Shown: positions 8,149-17,174, counted from the first letter of the stretch. The stretch is DNA of 64,000 nt from DATEOR01 sp036279015 (GCA_036279015.1 DASUJY010000072.1:10322-74321), one strand, 5' to 3'. Program-made: numbers and translations. The notes: generated by a model from the sequence alone, not told the origin.

Positions 8149-8506
8149 TGGAGGCGGCGGGAATCGAACCCGCGTCCGCGGACGCACCGGAGAGAGCCTC
8201 TACAAGCTTGTCCTGCGCTTTGAATTCGCCCGCCGGCCGGTTCGCAGGCGACCTACCGACGGACTAGCCATCCTTTGAAGTCCCGCTCCGGGCGATTGGC
8301 TCTCCCTCGGCGGCGAGCCCGTTTCTGGCGCCGGATTCCGTCCCACGGGCCGAAGACGGAGCGACGTCGCTACCTAATTACTTAGGCAGCGAGTGCGAGA
8401 TCGTTCTTCGCACTTGCGTTGTTCCCGGTTGTTTTACGAGGCCGACCGGGGACCTCGGCTTGCAGCTCTTCCGGAGAACCGACCACGTCGAAGCCAGGTC
8501 GCCCCC
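8149..8506 (-). ncRNA. ssrA: Transfer-messenger RNA (tmRNA)
   Basis: The 5' acceptor strand GGGGGCG (8506-8500) pairs with CGCCTCC at 8156-8150, with one G-U wobble. GCTTCGACGTGGTCGG follows the 5' strand, and a T-arm GCGGGTTCGATTCCCGC precedes the 3' end, all tmRNA signatures. The resume codon GCG opens a short frame reading AKNDLALAA then TAA, a normal tag ending in ALAA recognised by proteases. CCA is not encoded after the discriminator A. The gene is about 358 nt and starts 13 nt after the phosphoesterase stop codon. It works with SmpB (9961-10425) and RNase R (10627-12306) in rescuing stalled ribosomes. Confidence 0.95.
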
Positions 8507-8516
8507 CAGTCCTCGA

Positions 8517-8522
8517 ATTCTA
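8517..8522 (-). promoter_or_regulatory. Possible -10 box for ssrA
   Basis: TAGAAT lies 10 nt upstream of the tmRNA 5' end and overlaps the TAG stop of the phosphoesterase gene. No good -35 is visible 17 nt further up, so the assignment is weak. Read-through from the phosphoesterase gene is the alternative. Confidence 0.3.
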
Positions 8523-9539
8523 GCGCCAGATCGTCGCCATCGGGCTCACGTCGGCCGCGTGGGCGAGGTGCGTGCCGATGCCGAAGCCGTCCTCGACGGT
8601 GCGCAGGACGCTGTAGTGGTAGTACGAGCCTCCGTACTCGCCAGCAGCGACCAGCGGGCTGATCACGAAGCAGGCGACGTGGCCGCCCGAGCCGAGGCCG
8701 TTCTTCTTCGCCATGCCGTCCTGGCGTTGATCCTCGTCGTACGTGACGATGATGACGCCGTCCGAGCCGAAGGCCGGCGAGGTCTCGATCTTCGGGATCT
8801 CTCGCTCGAGGAACGCGTCGAACTGCCGAATGCGGCCGTTGATCGGCTTGCAGTTCGATTCTCCGTCCTCGCAGCCGTTCGGGAGGACGAGATTGAAGTT
8901 CGGCACGTCGCCGGACGCGAGCGCGTCGTCGAAGATGTACATCGGCCGGTCCGCCTCGTCGCCCGCATAAATGTCATTCGCGAGGCACTCCTCCGACTTC
9001 GCCGTCTCGGACCAGACGCCGCCGACACCCTCGATGTTGTCGTAGTTGATGGGTGGATTCCCCGTCGTGTAGAAGCCTGTCAACGGGCAGGCGCCCTGCG
9101 GGGCGCAGCTTCCGCCCGAGCCGGTGTCGCATTTCGCCGTGCCGCCCTCGAGCCAGGTCTTCCACGTGAGGCCGTTGACGTCGAGCTGGTGGTAGATGTT
9201 GTTCACGTCCTGATGGCAGGCCGCGCCGCCGTCCTGCTGCTGGCAGCGGTTGAACTGCCCGGAGGTGAGGGCGATGTAGTTCGCCTGCGACCAGTGCGTG
9301 GCCGCACGGTAGTTCGTGAACCAGGCCGAGCGCGGACGCAGCGTCCCCATCATGTAGGGCGCCCTCGTCGCGTCGAGGTGCGTGTAGGTCGTGTTCTCAC
9401 CGACGATGAGGAAGACGTGCCCGAAGCGCGGGATGCCCTCGAGTCCGGTCGTCGGAGCCCCGGCGATGCGCGCGCCGGCGGGAGATGCGGTGACCAGACA
9501 CGCAACCGCGCTGAGCGCTACGAGAAGGGAGCGCCGCAT
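8520..9539 (-). CDS. Secreted phosphoesterase-family protein (acid phosphatase / phospholipase C-like)
   Basis: A 339-residue protein with a cleavable Sec signal (RRSLLVALSAVACLVTASPAGA). The mature part opens with FGHVFLIVGENTTYTH, the metal/nucleophile segment of the Pfam phosphoesterase family, which includes acid phosphatases and phospholipase C. ALTSGQFN and, near the C-terminus, VIIVTYDEDQR and GGHVACFVISP give the remaining family motifs. Eight or so Cys residues suggest disulfides outside the cell. It is monocistronic-looking, ends 13 nt before ssrA and is preceded by a small membrane-protein gene. Phosphate ester hydrolysis in the envelope is likely; substrate unknown. Confidence 0.8.
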   Translation of the reverse strand: MRRSLLVALSAVACLVTASPAGARIAGAPTTGLEGIPRFGHVFLIVGENTTYTHLDATRAPYMMGTLRPRSAWFTNYRAATHWSQANYIALTSGQFNRCQQQDGGAACHQDVNNIYHQLDVNGLTWKTWLEGGTAKCDTGSGGSCAPQGACPLTGFYTTGNPPINYDNIEGVGGVWSETAKSEECLANDIYAGDEADRPMYIFDDALASGDVPNFNLVLPNGCEDGESNCKPINGRIRQFDAFLEREIPKIETSPAFGSDGVIIVTYDEDQRQDGMAKKNGLGSGGHVACFVISPLVAAGEYGGSYYHYSVLRTVEDGFGIGTHLAHAADVSPMATIWR

Positions 9540-9632
9540 CGTCCTGCGATTCTCCCGCGCCCAACGGCTCGGCGCAACCCCGGCGCTAGCGGCTCCGATC
9601 CGCCCCGCTTCCCATTGCCTTCCCAGTCGGGT

Positions 9633-9857
9633 TCAGCAGGTGTCTGCCGAGCGCCGCCTCCGGTGAAGCGCCGTGATGACCCCGACGTTCGCCGCCACGA
9701 TCGCCAGCGAGATGGCAAGCCGGTACCACCACGCCGTGTCGTCTCTGAGCACCTGCTGCTGAACCGCGACGATCGGGACGATCGGGACGACATAGGTCCA
9801 GAGCGGAGCCCAACGGCCTTCTGCAGCCTCGCACCTGAACAGCGCGCTTCCTCTCAT
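9633..9857 (-). CDS. Small two-helix membrane protein, unrecognised
   Basis: A 74-residue protein. ATG at 9855-9857 is preceded by AAAGGGGA, a good ribosome-binding site, so the longer open frame upstream is not needed. Two hydrophobic segments are visible, TYVVPIVPIVAV (about residues 22-33) and LAISLAIVAANVGVITAL (about 47-64), ending in a basic HRRRRSADTC tail. It lies between smpB and the phosphoesterase gene on the same strand. No family is recognised and no function is proposed; coding status rests on the RBS and the hydrophobic pattern. Confidence 0.5.
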   Translation of the reverse strand: MRGSALFRCEAAEGRWAPLWTYVVPIVPIVAVQQQVLRDDTAWWYRLAISLAIVAANVGVITALHRRRRSADTC

Positions 9858-9960
9858 CCGGTTCCCCTTTCGAATCGTAGTGCGAAGAAACAGGGTGGCC
9901 GAAGCGTCAGCGGGTCGCAGTGGGGTCAGCGTGCCTCTCGAAGTACGGGCAGCCGAACCG

Positions 9961-10425
9961 TCAGCCGCGGCGATCCTTGAGCGCCCGCTCGATCTGGCGC
10001 TTCGCGTCCCGATCGGCGAGGTCGCGGCGCTTGTCTCGCGCCTCCTTGCCACGCGCCAGCGCGATCTCGACCTTCACGCGTCCGTCCTTGAAGTAGAGGC
10101 GCGTGGGGACGAGCGTCAGGCCGCGCTCCCGCGTCTTCCCCAGCAGTGAGTCGATCTCGCGCCGGTGAAGCAGGAGCTTGCGGTCGCGATCCGGGTCGTG
10201 GTTGGCGAGGTTCCCCTGTGCGTACTCGTCGATGTGGACGCCGACAAGCCAGACCTCGTTGCCGCGCACGTCGGCGAACGCGCGCGCGAGATCGGCGCGG
10301 CCCGCCCGCAGCGACTTCACCTCGGTGCCCGTAAGGGCGATGCCCGCCTCGTAGCGCTCGAGCAGGTGATAGTCGTGCCGGGCACGCCTGTTCTCTGCAA
10401 TGAGCTTGGCCCCGCCGGTCGCCAT
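9961..10425 (-). CDS. smpB: SsrA-binding protein SmpB
   Basis: A 154-residue SmpB of normal length. ENRRARHDYHLLERYEAGIAL and LTGTEVKSLRAGR are the conserved N-terminal OB-fold segments. FKDGRVKVEIALARGK precedes the basic C-terminal tail RDAKRQIERALKDRRG that enters the mRNA channel. It binds tmRNA and delivers it to stalled ribosomes. The gene lies 1.5 kb upstream of ssrA on the same strand and downstream of RNase R, a common trans-translation cluster. About 200 bp separate it from the RNase R stop codon, enough for a promoter, though none is clear. Confidence 0.97.
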   Translation of the reverse strand: MATGGAKLIAENRRARHDYHLLERYEAGIALTGTEVKSLRAGRADLARAFADVRGNEVWLVGVHIDEYAQGNLANHDPDRDRKLLLHRREIDSLLGKTRERGLTLVPTRLYFKDGRVKVEIALARGKEARDKRRDLADRDAKRQIERALKDRRG

Positions 10426-10626
10426 GCCTGGATTGGACCAAAAGTTCGCCGAGCCGGGTGTCGCTTTCGTCCACCACCCCGGCTGACCTTCCGCTTCCGC
10501 GTAGTGCCTACCGGTGTGACTTCGACCTACTCGCGCCCCGTGCTCGGCGCAGGGGGGACGTTAAGGGACGCAGCCGCACCGGTTCAAGTGCCGCCGGAGA
10601 GAAGTCTTCGCAAAGAGCGGAGTTTT

Positions 10627-12306
10627 CTATCCGGCGAGCTCGAGGCTCACTCGTCCGCCCGGCCGCTCGAGCCGGTCGACCCGGACGCGGATGCCGTCGC
10701 CGAGCCGATAGGAGTGCCCGCTCCGCCGCCCGACGAGCGCGGTCGCGAGCGGATTGAGCTCGAAGTAGTCGCCGGGCAGCTTCCGCGCCGGTACGTAGCC
10801 CTCGAAGACGGCGTCGAAGCGGACGAAGATGCCGGAGCCGATCGCGCCGACGATCTCGCCGTCGAACTCGGCGTCCCAGCCGAGCTCGAAGAGGCGCCGT
10901 TCGAGCAGCCAGGCGAGGCAGATCTCGTCGGCGTCGTACTCGATCGCCGAGATCTCGCGCTCGCGCGACGAAGTCCATTCCGCCAGGTCCCCCAGCGCTT
11001 CCGGAAGCGGCTCGTCGGCGGCGCCGAGCTCGCCCAGGAGCGCCCGGTGGACGACGAGGTCGGGATAGCGGCGGATCGGCGAGGTGAAGTGGCAATACGC
11101 CCGGCTCGCGAGGCCCGAATGCCCGAGGTTGCGCGGGTCGTAGCGCGCCTGCTTAAGCGCCCGCAGGACGAGCGCGGGAAACGCTTCGCCCCCGCGCCCA
11201 GACTGCTCGGTGTAGACCGCCACCCGTTCGCTCACCCGGGCCGCCAGCTTCGCGGCCTCGGCGGGCCGCAACTGCTCGGGCGCCGGCGGCGTCGGGACCT
11301 CGAGCTCAGCGAGCTTCGCGAGCAGGAGCTCGACCGACTGCGGATCGGGACGCTCGTGCACGCGGTAGAGGGCGTCGCGCTTCCTACCCGCGAGGAGGCC
11401 CGCAACCGCCTCGTTCGCGAGGATCATCAGCTCTTCGACGAGCGAATGGGCGAGCGGCTCCGCCTCGATCCAGGCGCGCTCGACGCCGCCCTCGCCGTCG
11501 AAGGCGAACGCCGTCTCGCCGGCCTCGATTCGGAGGGCGCCGCGCGCGTAGCGGCGGCGGCGTAGCTCGGTCGCCACGACCTCGGCGAGTCCCAGCGCAT
11601 CGGTGACCTCGTCCTCGGCCCGCTCGACCCCGGCGAGGATCGCCTGGGCGTGCGAGTACGTGAGGCGCTCGCGGCTTCGGATGACGCTCCGGTAGAAGCT
11701 CGGCTCGCCGGCCTCCATGGCGGCGTCGAAGACCACCTCGACGGTCACGCAGCGCCGGTCCTGGTGCGGTCGCAGGCTGCAGAGATCTGCGGAGAGCTCG
11801 GCCGGCAGCATCGGCTCGACGCGGCCAGGCACGTAGGTCGAGAAGGCGCGTTCGGCCGCATCCCGGTCGAGCGCCGAGCCGGCCGGCACGTAGGCGGAGA
11901 CGTCTGCGATATGGACCCAGGCGCGGATGCCCTCCCCCTCGCGCCGGAAGCTCAGCGCGTCGTCGAAATCCTTCGCCTCGTCGGGGTCGATCGTGAACGC
12001 GAAGAGGCCGCGGAGGTCGGCGCGGTCGGCCTCGAGCGTCTCCGGCGGCGCCGGGACGGGAGCATGCGGACGGCGGGCGCCACGGTGCCAGAGCAGCCCC
12101 TCGAGCACGGCGCCGACGTCCTCGGGGCGGCCGAGGAGCTCCTCGACGCGGGCCCGTCCGCGGCCGAGGCGCAGGACGACCAGGTCACCCGGGGACGCAT
12201 CGCCGGACCCCTTGCGGTCGACCGTGACCGGAACGCCTCCCTCGAAGAACGGCTCGCCCACGAGGAGCTTCCCGCGCCGGGCAAGCTCCGCCACGAGGAT
12301 CTCCAT
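10627..12306 (-). CDS. rnr: RNase R-like 3'-5' exoribonuclease (RNB family)
   Basis: A 559-residue RNB-family enzyme. After a short N-terminal cold-shock-like segment (residues 1-75), the catalytic RNB domain carries IDPDEAKDFDDALS with the Asp cluster that binds two metals. DVSAYVPAGSALD and HFTSPIRRYPDLVVHR follow. The C-terminus (about 480-559) is an S1 domain (GSGIFVRFDAVFEGYVPARKL). It is shorter than E. coli RNase R (about 800), lacking the long N- and C-terminal extensions, as in many actinobacteria. The stop of the S41 protease gene abuts the start at the 12306/12307 boundary. Placement beside smpB and ssrA fits degradation of non-stop mRNA. Confidence 0.93.
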   Translation of the reverse strand: MEILVAELARRGKLLVGEPFFEGGVPVTVDRKGSGDASPGDLVVLRLGRGRARVEELLGRPEDVGAVLEGLLWHRGARRPHAPVPAPPETLEADRADLRGLFAFTIDPDEAKDFDDALSFRREGEGIRAWVHIADVSAYVPAGSALDRDAAERAFSTYVPGRVEPMLPAELSADLCSLRPHQDRRCVTVEVVFDAAMEAGEPSFYRSVIRSRERLTYSHAQAILAGVERAEDEVTDALGLAEVVATELRRRRYARGALRIEAGETAFAFDGEGGVERAWIEAEPLAHSLVEELMILANEAVAGLLAGRKRDALYRVHERPDPQSVELLLAKLAELEVPTPPAPEQLRPAEAAKLAARVSERVAVYTEQSGRGGEAFPALVLRALKQARYDPRNLGHSGLASRAYCHFTSPIRRYPDLVVHRALLGELGAADEPLPEALGDLAEWTSSREREISAIEYDADEICLAWLLERRLFELGWDAEFDGEIVGAIGSGIFVRFDAVFEGYVPARKLPGDYFELNPLATALVGRRSGHSYRLGDGIRVRVDRLERPGGRVSLELAG

Positions 12307-13476
12307 CTAGGCAGTCAGCTGCCTGCTGAGAAGGCGCTCCGCCACCCGGAGCATCTCGTCCGGGCGCGTGAGCGGGTCGTCGCTCGCCCGCACCGCGGGA
12401 TGGAAGCCGTGCCCGGCCAGGTCGACTCCCGAAGGCGTCAGGTAGGTCGCGGTCGTCAGCTTGAGGGCGCGCCCCTCCGACAGCGGGCGGATCGACTGCA
12501 CCGACGCCTTGCCGTAGGTGCGCTTGCCGACGACGGTGGCGCGCTTGTTGTCGGCCAGTGCCGCAGCGACGATCTCGGCGGCGCTCGCACTCCCGCGGTC
12601 GACGAGGACGATGACCGGCAGCTGCGGGAAGTCGGCGCCGCCGCTCACCTCGTAGACGGTCTCGTCCTGATGCAGGCCCGAGACCGTGCAGACGACGCCC
12701 TCCTCGAGGAAGACCGACGCAGTGCGCACGGCCTCGGTGAGCAGGCCGCCGGGGTTGTCGCGGAGGTCGAGGATGACGCCCTGCGCGCCGCGGTCGACGA
12801 GCGCCTCGGTCGCGGCGTTAACCCGCTCGGCGCTCGAGTCGGGGAAGGAGAGGAGCCGGAGGTACCCGAGCTTCGCTCCGGAGAACCGCACGAGGCGAGA
12901 GGAGAGCGACGGCACCGCCACGTCGGAGCGCATGACCGTGAAATCGAGCTTGCCGCCCTTCCTGCGCACGGTCAGGTGGACGACCGTGCCCTTCTCGCCC
13001 TTGATCAGGTTGAGCGACTGGTCGAAGGTCAGCTTCCCCGCCGGCCGGCCCTGGATTCGGACGATGATGTCTCCCGGCCGAACGCCCGCTTCCCGGGCGG
13101 GGCCCTCGAGCGCCGACGTGACGACCAACCCCGCGCGCGACGGCTCGACCGTGAGGCCAACGCCCGAATAGCTCCTCGCCGTCCGGTTCTTCAGCGACGT
13201 GTACTCGGCGGCGGTCAGATACTGCGTGTTCGGGTCGCCGAGCGCCTCGAGCAGGTCCGGGATCGTCTGCTGCGAGAGCACGTCAGGCCCGACCGGCCGG
13301 TAGTAGTTCTCGGCCAGCTCGGCCCGCACCTCGGCGACGGGGTCGACGGCGCTCGAGGTGGGTACCTCGCGCGTCTCGCTTCCCGCGAGGCCTCCCGAGC
13401 GCGTAAGCACCAGCCCGAGCCCGAAAGCAGCCCCGAGCAGGAGGAGGATCAGGGCAAATCCACCCGCGCGTCTCAT
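12307..13476 (-). CDS. S41 carboxyl-terminal processing protease (CtpA-like)
   Basis: About 389 residues from the ATG at 13474-13476 (MRRAGGFAL); the frame stays open upstream but those residues overlap ftsX. An N-terminal hydrophobic anchor (FALILLLLGAAFGLGLVL) is followed by an S41 helical region, a PDZ domain (VTSALEGPAREAGVRPGDIIVRI) and the catalytic domain. Catalytic Ser is in DRGSASAAEIVA and Lys in GKRTYGKASVQ, with LDLRDNPGGLL between. Extracytoplasmic, membrane-anchored. It lies between ftsX and RNase R and probably trims envelope proteins; its close link to FtsEX in this order recurs in Gram-positives. Confidence 0.93.
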   Translation of the reverse strand: MRRAGGFALILLLLGAAFGLGLVLTRSGGLAGSETREVPTSSAVDPVAEVRAELAENYYRPVGPDVLSQQTIPDLLEALGDPNTQYLTAAEYTSLKNRTARSYSGVGLTVEPSRAGLVVTSALEGPAREAGVRPGDIIVRIQGRPAGKLTFDQSLNLIKGEKGTVVHLTVRRKGGKLDFTVMRSDVAVPSLSSRLVRFSGAKLGYLRLLSFPDSSAERVNAATEALVDRGAQGVILDLRDNPGGLLTEAVRTASVFLEEGVVCTVSGLHQDETVYEVSGGADFPQLPVIVLVDRGSASAAEIVAAALADNKRATVVGKRTYGKASVQSIRPLSEGRALKLTTATYLTPSGVDLAGHGFHPAVRASDDPLTRPDEMLRVAERLLSRQLTA

Positions 13477-13516
13477 AGTGGCCGCAGCCGAAGTATAGGC
13501 GCCCGGCGGATGGGCC

Positions 13517-14398
13517 TCAGACGCGCAGGAAGCGGCGCAGGGTGATGCCGGAGCCGGCCGCACCGACCGCGAGCGCGACGCCGACGAGGATCAGCGCCGT
13601 CAGCGGGAAGCTGAGCGCGTGCACGTCGTCCTCCCGGAAGGCGGTGCTGTGGCCCTCGATCACGGGCAGCGCGAGCTCCTTCGCCAGGACGAGCAGGACG
13701 ACGGCCGCGATCGCCCCGATCAGGCCGCAGATCACCCCCTCGAGCATGAACGGCCCGCGCACGAACCAGTTCGACGCCCCGACGAGCTTCATCACCTCCA
13801 CCTCTCGCCGCCGGGAGAAGATCGACAGACGGATCGTGTTCGCGATCAGGATCGTCGAGGCGATCATGAGGATGATCGAGCCGAGCAGGAAGATGTACTT
13901 GATCACGTTCGTGACCGAGAGGATCCGCTCGGTCTTCTTCTCGGCGTAGTCGACCTTGTCGACCCCCGCCGGGAGCGGCTCGAGCCGGTTGGCCAGGGCC
14001 GCGACCTGGTCGGCATCCTTCGGTGTCACCTCGAAGGCATTCGGAAGCGGGTTCCCCGGAAGGTTCTTGACGAGGTCGGGGTACTTCTCCTTCATCCGGG
14101 CGAGCGCGTCCTCCTTCGAGACGAAGACGACGTCCTTCGTCTCGGGAAAGCTCTCGAGCTTCGCGCCGACGGCGTTGATCTGCGCCTGCGTGGCGTCGGG
14201 CTGCTGGACGAAGAAGACCTTGACCATGACGTCCTTGCGCACGTGGTCGGTCCACGAGTTCACCCACGAGAAGAGAGCGATGAAGAGCCCGAGCAGGAAC
14301 ATGCCGATCAGCACGGTCATCGTCGCCGCCACGGTCGTGGAGATGTTTCCGCCGATCGAGCGAAAGGCCTCGCCGAAGAAGAGCTTCGCGCGCGGCAT
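13517..14398 (-). CDS. ftsX: Cell-division protein FtsX
   Basis: A 293-residue permease-like protein with four helices. The first (VAATMTVLIGMFLLGLFIAL) is followed by a large extracytoplasmic domain (about residues 50-170), and a three-helix C-terminal FtsX domain (VIKYIFLLGSIILMIASTIL, then the RREVEVMKLVGASNWFVRGPF coupling segment) closes the protein. FtsX works with FtsE to activate peptidoglycan hydrolases at division. It starts 6 nt after the ftsE stop. An M23 peptidase gene elsewhere in the window (59051) could be a partner but is not adjacent. Confidence 0.95.
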   Translation of the reverse strand: MPRAKLFFGEAFRSIGGNISTTVAATMTVLIGMFLLGLFIALFSWVNSWTDHVRKDVMVKVFFVQQPDATQAQINAVGAKLESFPETKDVVFVSKEDALARMKEKYPDLVKNLPGNPLPNAFEVTPKDADQVAALANRLEPLPAGVDKVDYAEKKTERILSVTNVIKYIFLLGSIILMIASTILIANTIRLSIFSRRREVEVMKLVGASNWFVRGPFMLEGVICGLIGAIAAVVLLVLAKELALPVIEGHSTAFREDDVHALSFPLTALILVGVALAVGAAGSGITLRRFLRV

Positions 14399-14404
14399 CT
14401 ACAT

Positions 14405-15193
14405 CTAGTCGGTCGTGTACTGGCCGCGCCGCTCGTCGCGGACGACGTCGCCGCAGTCGAGTGCGATCACGCGCTTGCGCATCTTGTCGACCATCTCGCG
14501 ATCGTGCGTCGCCATGAGGACGGTGGTGCCGGTTCGGTTGATCCGGTAGAGAAGCTGCATGATCCCGACCGAGGTGTCGGGGTCGAGATTCCCCGTCGGC
14601 TCGTCGCAGATGAGGAGCGGCGGATGGTTGACGAACGCGCGCGCGATCGAGACCCGCTGCTGCTCGCCGCCCGACAGCTCGTCGGGGAGCGAGTTCATCT
14701 TGCCGGAGAGGCCGACCAGCGCCAGCACCTCCGGCACCTTGGTCCGGATCGCGCGCTTCGGCTCGCCCTGTACCTTGAGCGCGTAGGCGACGTTCTCGGA
14801 GGCGGTCCGGTTCGGGAGCAGCTTGAAGTCCTGGAAGACGCAGCCGATGTTGCGGCGCAGCATCGGGACCTTCGAGCTCTTCAGGCGGGCGAGCTCACGG
14901 CCGCCGACGATGATCCGGCCCGCCGTCGGCTCGAGCTCCTTGAGGAGCAGGCGCATGATCGTCGACTTGCCCGAGCCGGAGGGCCCGACCAGGAAGACGA
15001 ACTCTCCCTTCTCGATCACGAACGAGGCGTCGCGCAGCGCGACGACGTGCGGGTCGTAGACCTTGCGCACCTCCTCGAAGCAGATCATCGGCGAGCTCGC
15101 CGGGGCCGGTGCGTGCCCGTTTCCGTTCAACGGCGCCGCGACGGGCGCCTCGGAGGCTTCCTGGACGCGTTCTGAAAGATGGGTTTCCTGCAC
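14405..15193 (-). CDS. ftsE: Cell-division ATP-binding protein FtsE
   Basis: A 262-residue ABC ATPase: Walker A GPSGSGKST, Q-loop NIGCVFQDFKLL, signature LSGGEQQRVSIARA, Walker B LLICDEPTGNLD, and H-loop MATHDREMVD. The GTG at 15193 gives a 35-residue Ala/Pro-rich N-terminal extension before MICFEEV. The ATG at 15088 would give a normal-length FtsE, and I cannot choose firmly. It forms the cytoplasmic motor of FtsEX; the RRGQYTTD tail is typical of actinobacterial FtsE. Confidence 0.95.
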   Translation of the reverse strand: MQETHLSERVQEASEAPVAAPLNGNGHAPAPASSPMICFEEVRKVYDPHVVALRDASFVIEKGEFVFLVGPSGSGKSTIMRLLLKELEPTAGRIIVGGRELARLKSSKVPMLRRNIGCVFQDFKLLPNRTASENVAYALKVQGEPKRAIRTKVPEVLALVGLSGKMNSLPDELSGGEQQRVSIARAFVNHPPLLICDEPTGNLDPDTSVGIMQLLYRINRTGTTVLMATHDREMVDKMRKRVIALDCGDVVRDERRGQYTTD

Positions 15194-15277
15194 CGGAAAA
15201 GAAGGAGCGCCCTGGGCACGAGCGCGCCGGTCACGTGGCTTACCAGCGGCGGAGTCTAGCGCATCCTTCGGCGGCTC

Positions 15278-16391
15278 TCACCCTCTACCCCCGCTAGTTG
15301 CAGCTGTTTTCAGGAGATATGCCTGGATGAAGGGGTCGAGGTTGCCGTCGAGGACGCCCTGCGTGTTGCCCTCTTCGACGTCGGTGCGGTGGTCCTTGAC
15401 CAGCTGGTAGGGGTGGAGGACGTAGCTGCGGATCTGGCTGCCGAAGCCGGTCGTCATCACCTCGCCGCGCTCCCGCGCCAGCTCCTCCTCGCGTCGCTCC
15501 TGCTCGAGCTCGGCGAGCCGGCTCCGCAGGATCTTGAGCGCTGTCGTCTTGTTCGAGAGCTGCGAGCGCTCGTTCTGGACGCTGACGACGATCCCACTGG
15601 GCAGGTGCGTGATCCGCACCGCCGAGTCCGTCTTGTTGACGTGCTGGCCGCCGGCGCCGCTCGCGCGATAGGTGTCGATCCGCAGGTCGGACTCGTCGAT
15701 CTCGGTTCCTTCCCCGTCCGAGACGAGCGGGCTGACGATCACCTGGGCGAAGGACGTGTGGCGGCGGTGCGCCTGGTCGAACGGAGAGAGGCGGACGAGG
15801 CGGTGGACGCCGCGCTCGGCCTTCAGCACTCCGTAGGCGTTCTCGCCGGAGACGGTGAAGGCGGCGGACTTGAGGCCCGCCTCCTCTCCCGGCGAGGCTT
15901 CCAGGAGCTCGGTCTTGTAGCCGCGCGCCTCCGCCCAGCGCAGGTACATGCGCAGAACCATCTCCGCCCAGTCCTGGGCGTCCGTCCCTCCTTCGCCGGC
16001 ATGGATCGAGACGACGGCGTCGCCGGAGTCGTACTCGCCGGAGAAGAGCGCCTCCTCCTGGAGGCGCTCGAGCTCGCGCTTGAGCGCCGCGACGCTCTCC
16101 GCGACTTCTTCGAGCTCTCCGTCCTCCGAGGCGAGTCCGGCGAGCTCGTTCAGGTCGGTCGACTCGCGGGTGAGGCCGTCGTAGCGCTCGCGCCGGCGCG
16201 CGAGCCGCGCGTGCTCGGCCGAGATCTTCGCTGCCCGCTCCCGGTCGTCCCAGAAGCCGGGCGCTCCCATCGCCTCCTCGAGCTCGGCGACGCGGACGCT
16301 CAGGGCGTCCGGGTCAAAGGTAATCACGGACCCAGTCCAGCTGGGCCCTGATTTCCTCCAGGTCTCGCTCGACGGCGGCGCGGTCGGCCAC
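15278..16391 (-). CDS. prfB: Peptide chain release factor 2 with programmed +1 frameshift
   Basis: Codons 1-25 run from GTG at 16389-16391 (VADRAAVERDLEEI, then DWVRDYL). They end CTT TGA C, with the in-frame TGA at 16314-16316 as codon 26. Slipping +1 at CTT gives DPDALSVRVAEL and the rest of RF2. This is the classic prfB autoregulatory site in which RF2 shortage allows frameshifting. The body shows the SPF tripeptide (RLSPFDQAHRR) for UGA recognition and GAGGQHVNKTDSAVRI with the GGQ motif. About 370 residues after frameshift. The usual AGGGGG stimulator 3 nt upstream is not obvious. The methyltransferase gene ends 15 nt upstream. Confidence 0.95.
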
Positions 16392-16406
16392 AGGTGGATC
16401 GTACCG

Positions 16407-16973
16407 TCAGCGGGTGCCGACGAAGCGGAAGCCGATCTCCCGCAGCTTCTTCGTCCGGATGAGGTTGCGCTCCTCCTCCTCGGTCACGGCCGCGTGCGCT
16501 TCCCGGAAGAGATAGGGCTCCCGGGTGAGCGTGCGGCGGGTGAAGCGCTCGTCCAGCCAAGGGATCATCGCTTCCGACGTGTGCAGTCCGCGGTGCTCCT
16601 CGTGCCAGTCGGCGTGGTCGAGCCCCACCGCGGCGGCTGACTTTGCATCGAGGCGCTCCCAGGCGAACTCGTCGACGGCCAGGGTGCCGCCCGGCGCGAG
16701 CAGGCCGGCGATCTTGTCCAGAGCGGCGGGCAAGTCGTGGACGTGGTGGAGCGAGCTGCTCGCGACGACGGCGTCGAACGACCCGGGCTCGTCGAGCTCT
16801 TCGATCGTCGTGCGGCGAAAGAGCGGCCCCGCCGGCGCCTTGGGGTCGATCGCGACGACGTCGTAGCCCGCTCCCGCCAACGCCTTCGCGAGCTCACCGG
16901 CGCCGCAGCCGACCTCGAGCACGCGCGCCGGCGGAGCAGGAAGCTCGGCCAGAAGAAACTCGTCCACCCGCAT
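16407..16973 (-). CDS. Class I SAM-dependent methyltransferase, unknown substrate
   Basis: A 188-residue Methyltransf_11/25-type protein. Motif I is VLEVGCGAGELAKAL, motif II lies at DVVAIDPKAP, and FDAVVASSSLHHVHDL plus LLAPGGTLAVDEFAW complete the SAM-binding fold. The C-terminus resembles small trans-aconitate/ubiquinone-type methyltransferases, but no specific substrate residues can be read. It is the first gene before prfB with 15 nt between them and may share its promoter. Confidence 0.8.
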   Translation of the reverse strand: MRVDEFLLAELPAPPARVLEVGCGAGELAKALAGAGYDVVAIDPKAPAGPLFRRTTIEELDEPGSFDAVVASSSLHHVHDLPAALDKIAGLLAPGGTLAVDEFAWERLDAKSAAAVGLDHADWHEEHRGLHTSEAMIPWLDERFTRRTLTREPYLFREAHAAVTEEEERNLIRTKKLREIGFRFVGTR

Positions 16974-17042
16974 GCCTTCAAGTCTTAGCGGAACGACGGC
17001 GAGAAAGTTCCAAAGTTGTCACAGTTTTCACTTGACGCCGTG

Positions 17043-17057
17043 CGGTGTCGGACACCG
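17043..17057. promoter_or_regulatory. 15-bp perfect palindrome upstream of methyltransferase/prfB
   Basis: CGGTGTC-G-GACACCG lies about 70 nt upstream of the methyltransferase start in the roughly 200-nt gap before the secA stop codon. It could be an operator or a short hairpin; nothing else in this gap is convincing. Confidence 0.35.
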
Positions 17058-17174
17058 TTCGGTTGGCGCCGCGGGCTGGGCGTCGGAAGACCGCTTCACG
17101 ACTGGGATCGAGCGTCGCGCCGAGGGTGGATCGCTATCGGCAGAGATCGCGGCGCAGCCGAAGATTTCGCCCGA

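Noticed and set aside
7837..8187. Minus-strand frame starting in the tmRNA 3' end
   Set aside because: Its first residues translate the T-arm of ssrA, a common artefact; the rest has no family resemblance.
10426..10626. Possible small RNA or gene in the smpB-RNase R gap
   Set aside because: I found no terminator, clear promoter, conserved fold or coding frame with an RBS; left unannotated.
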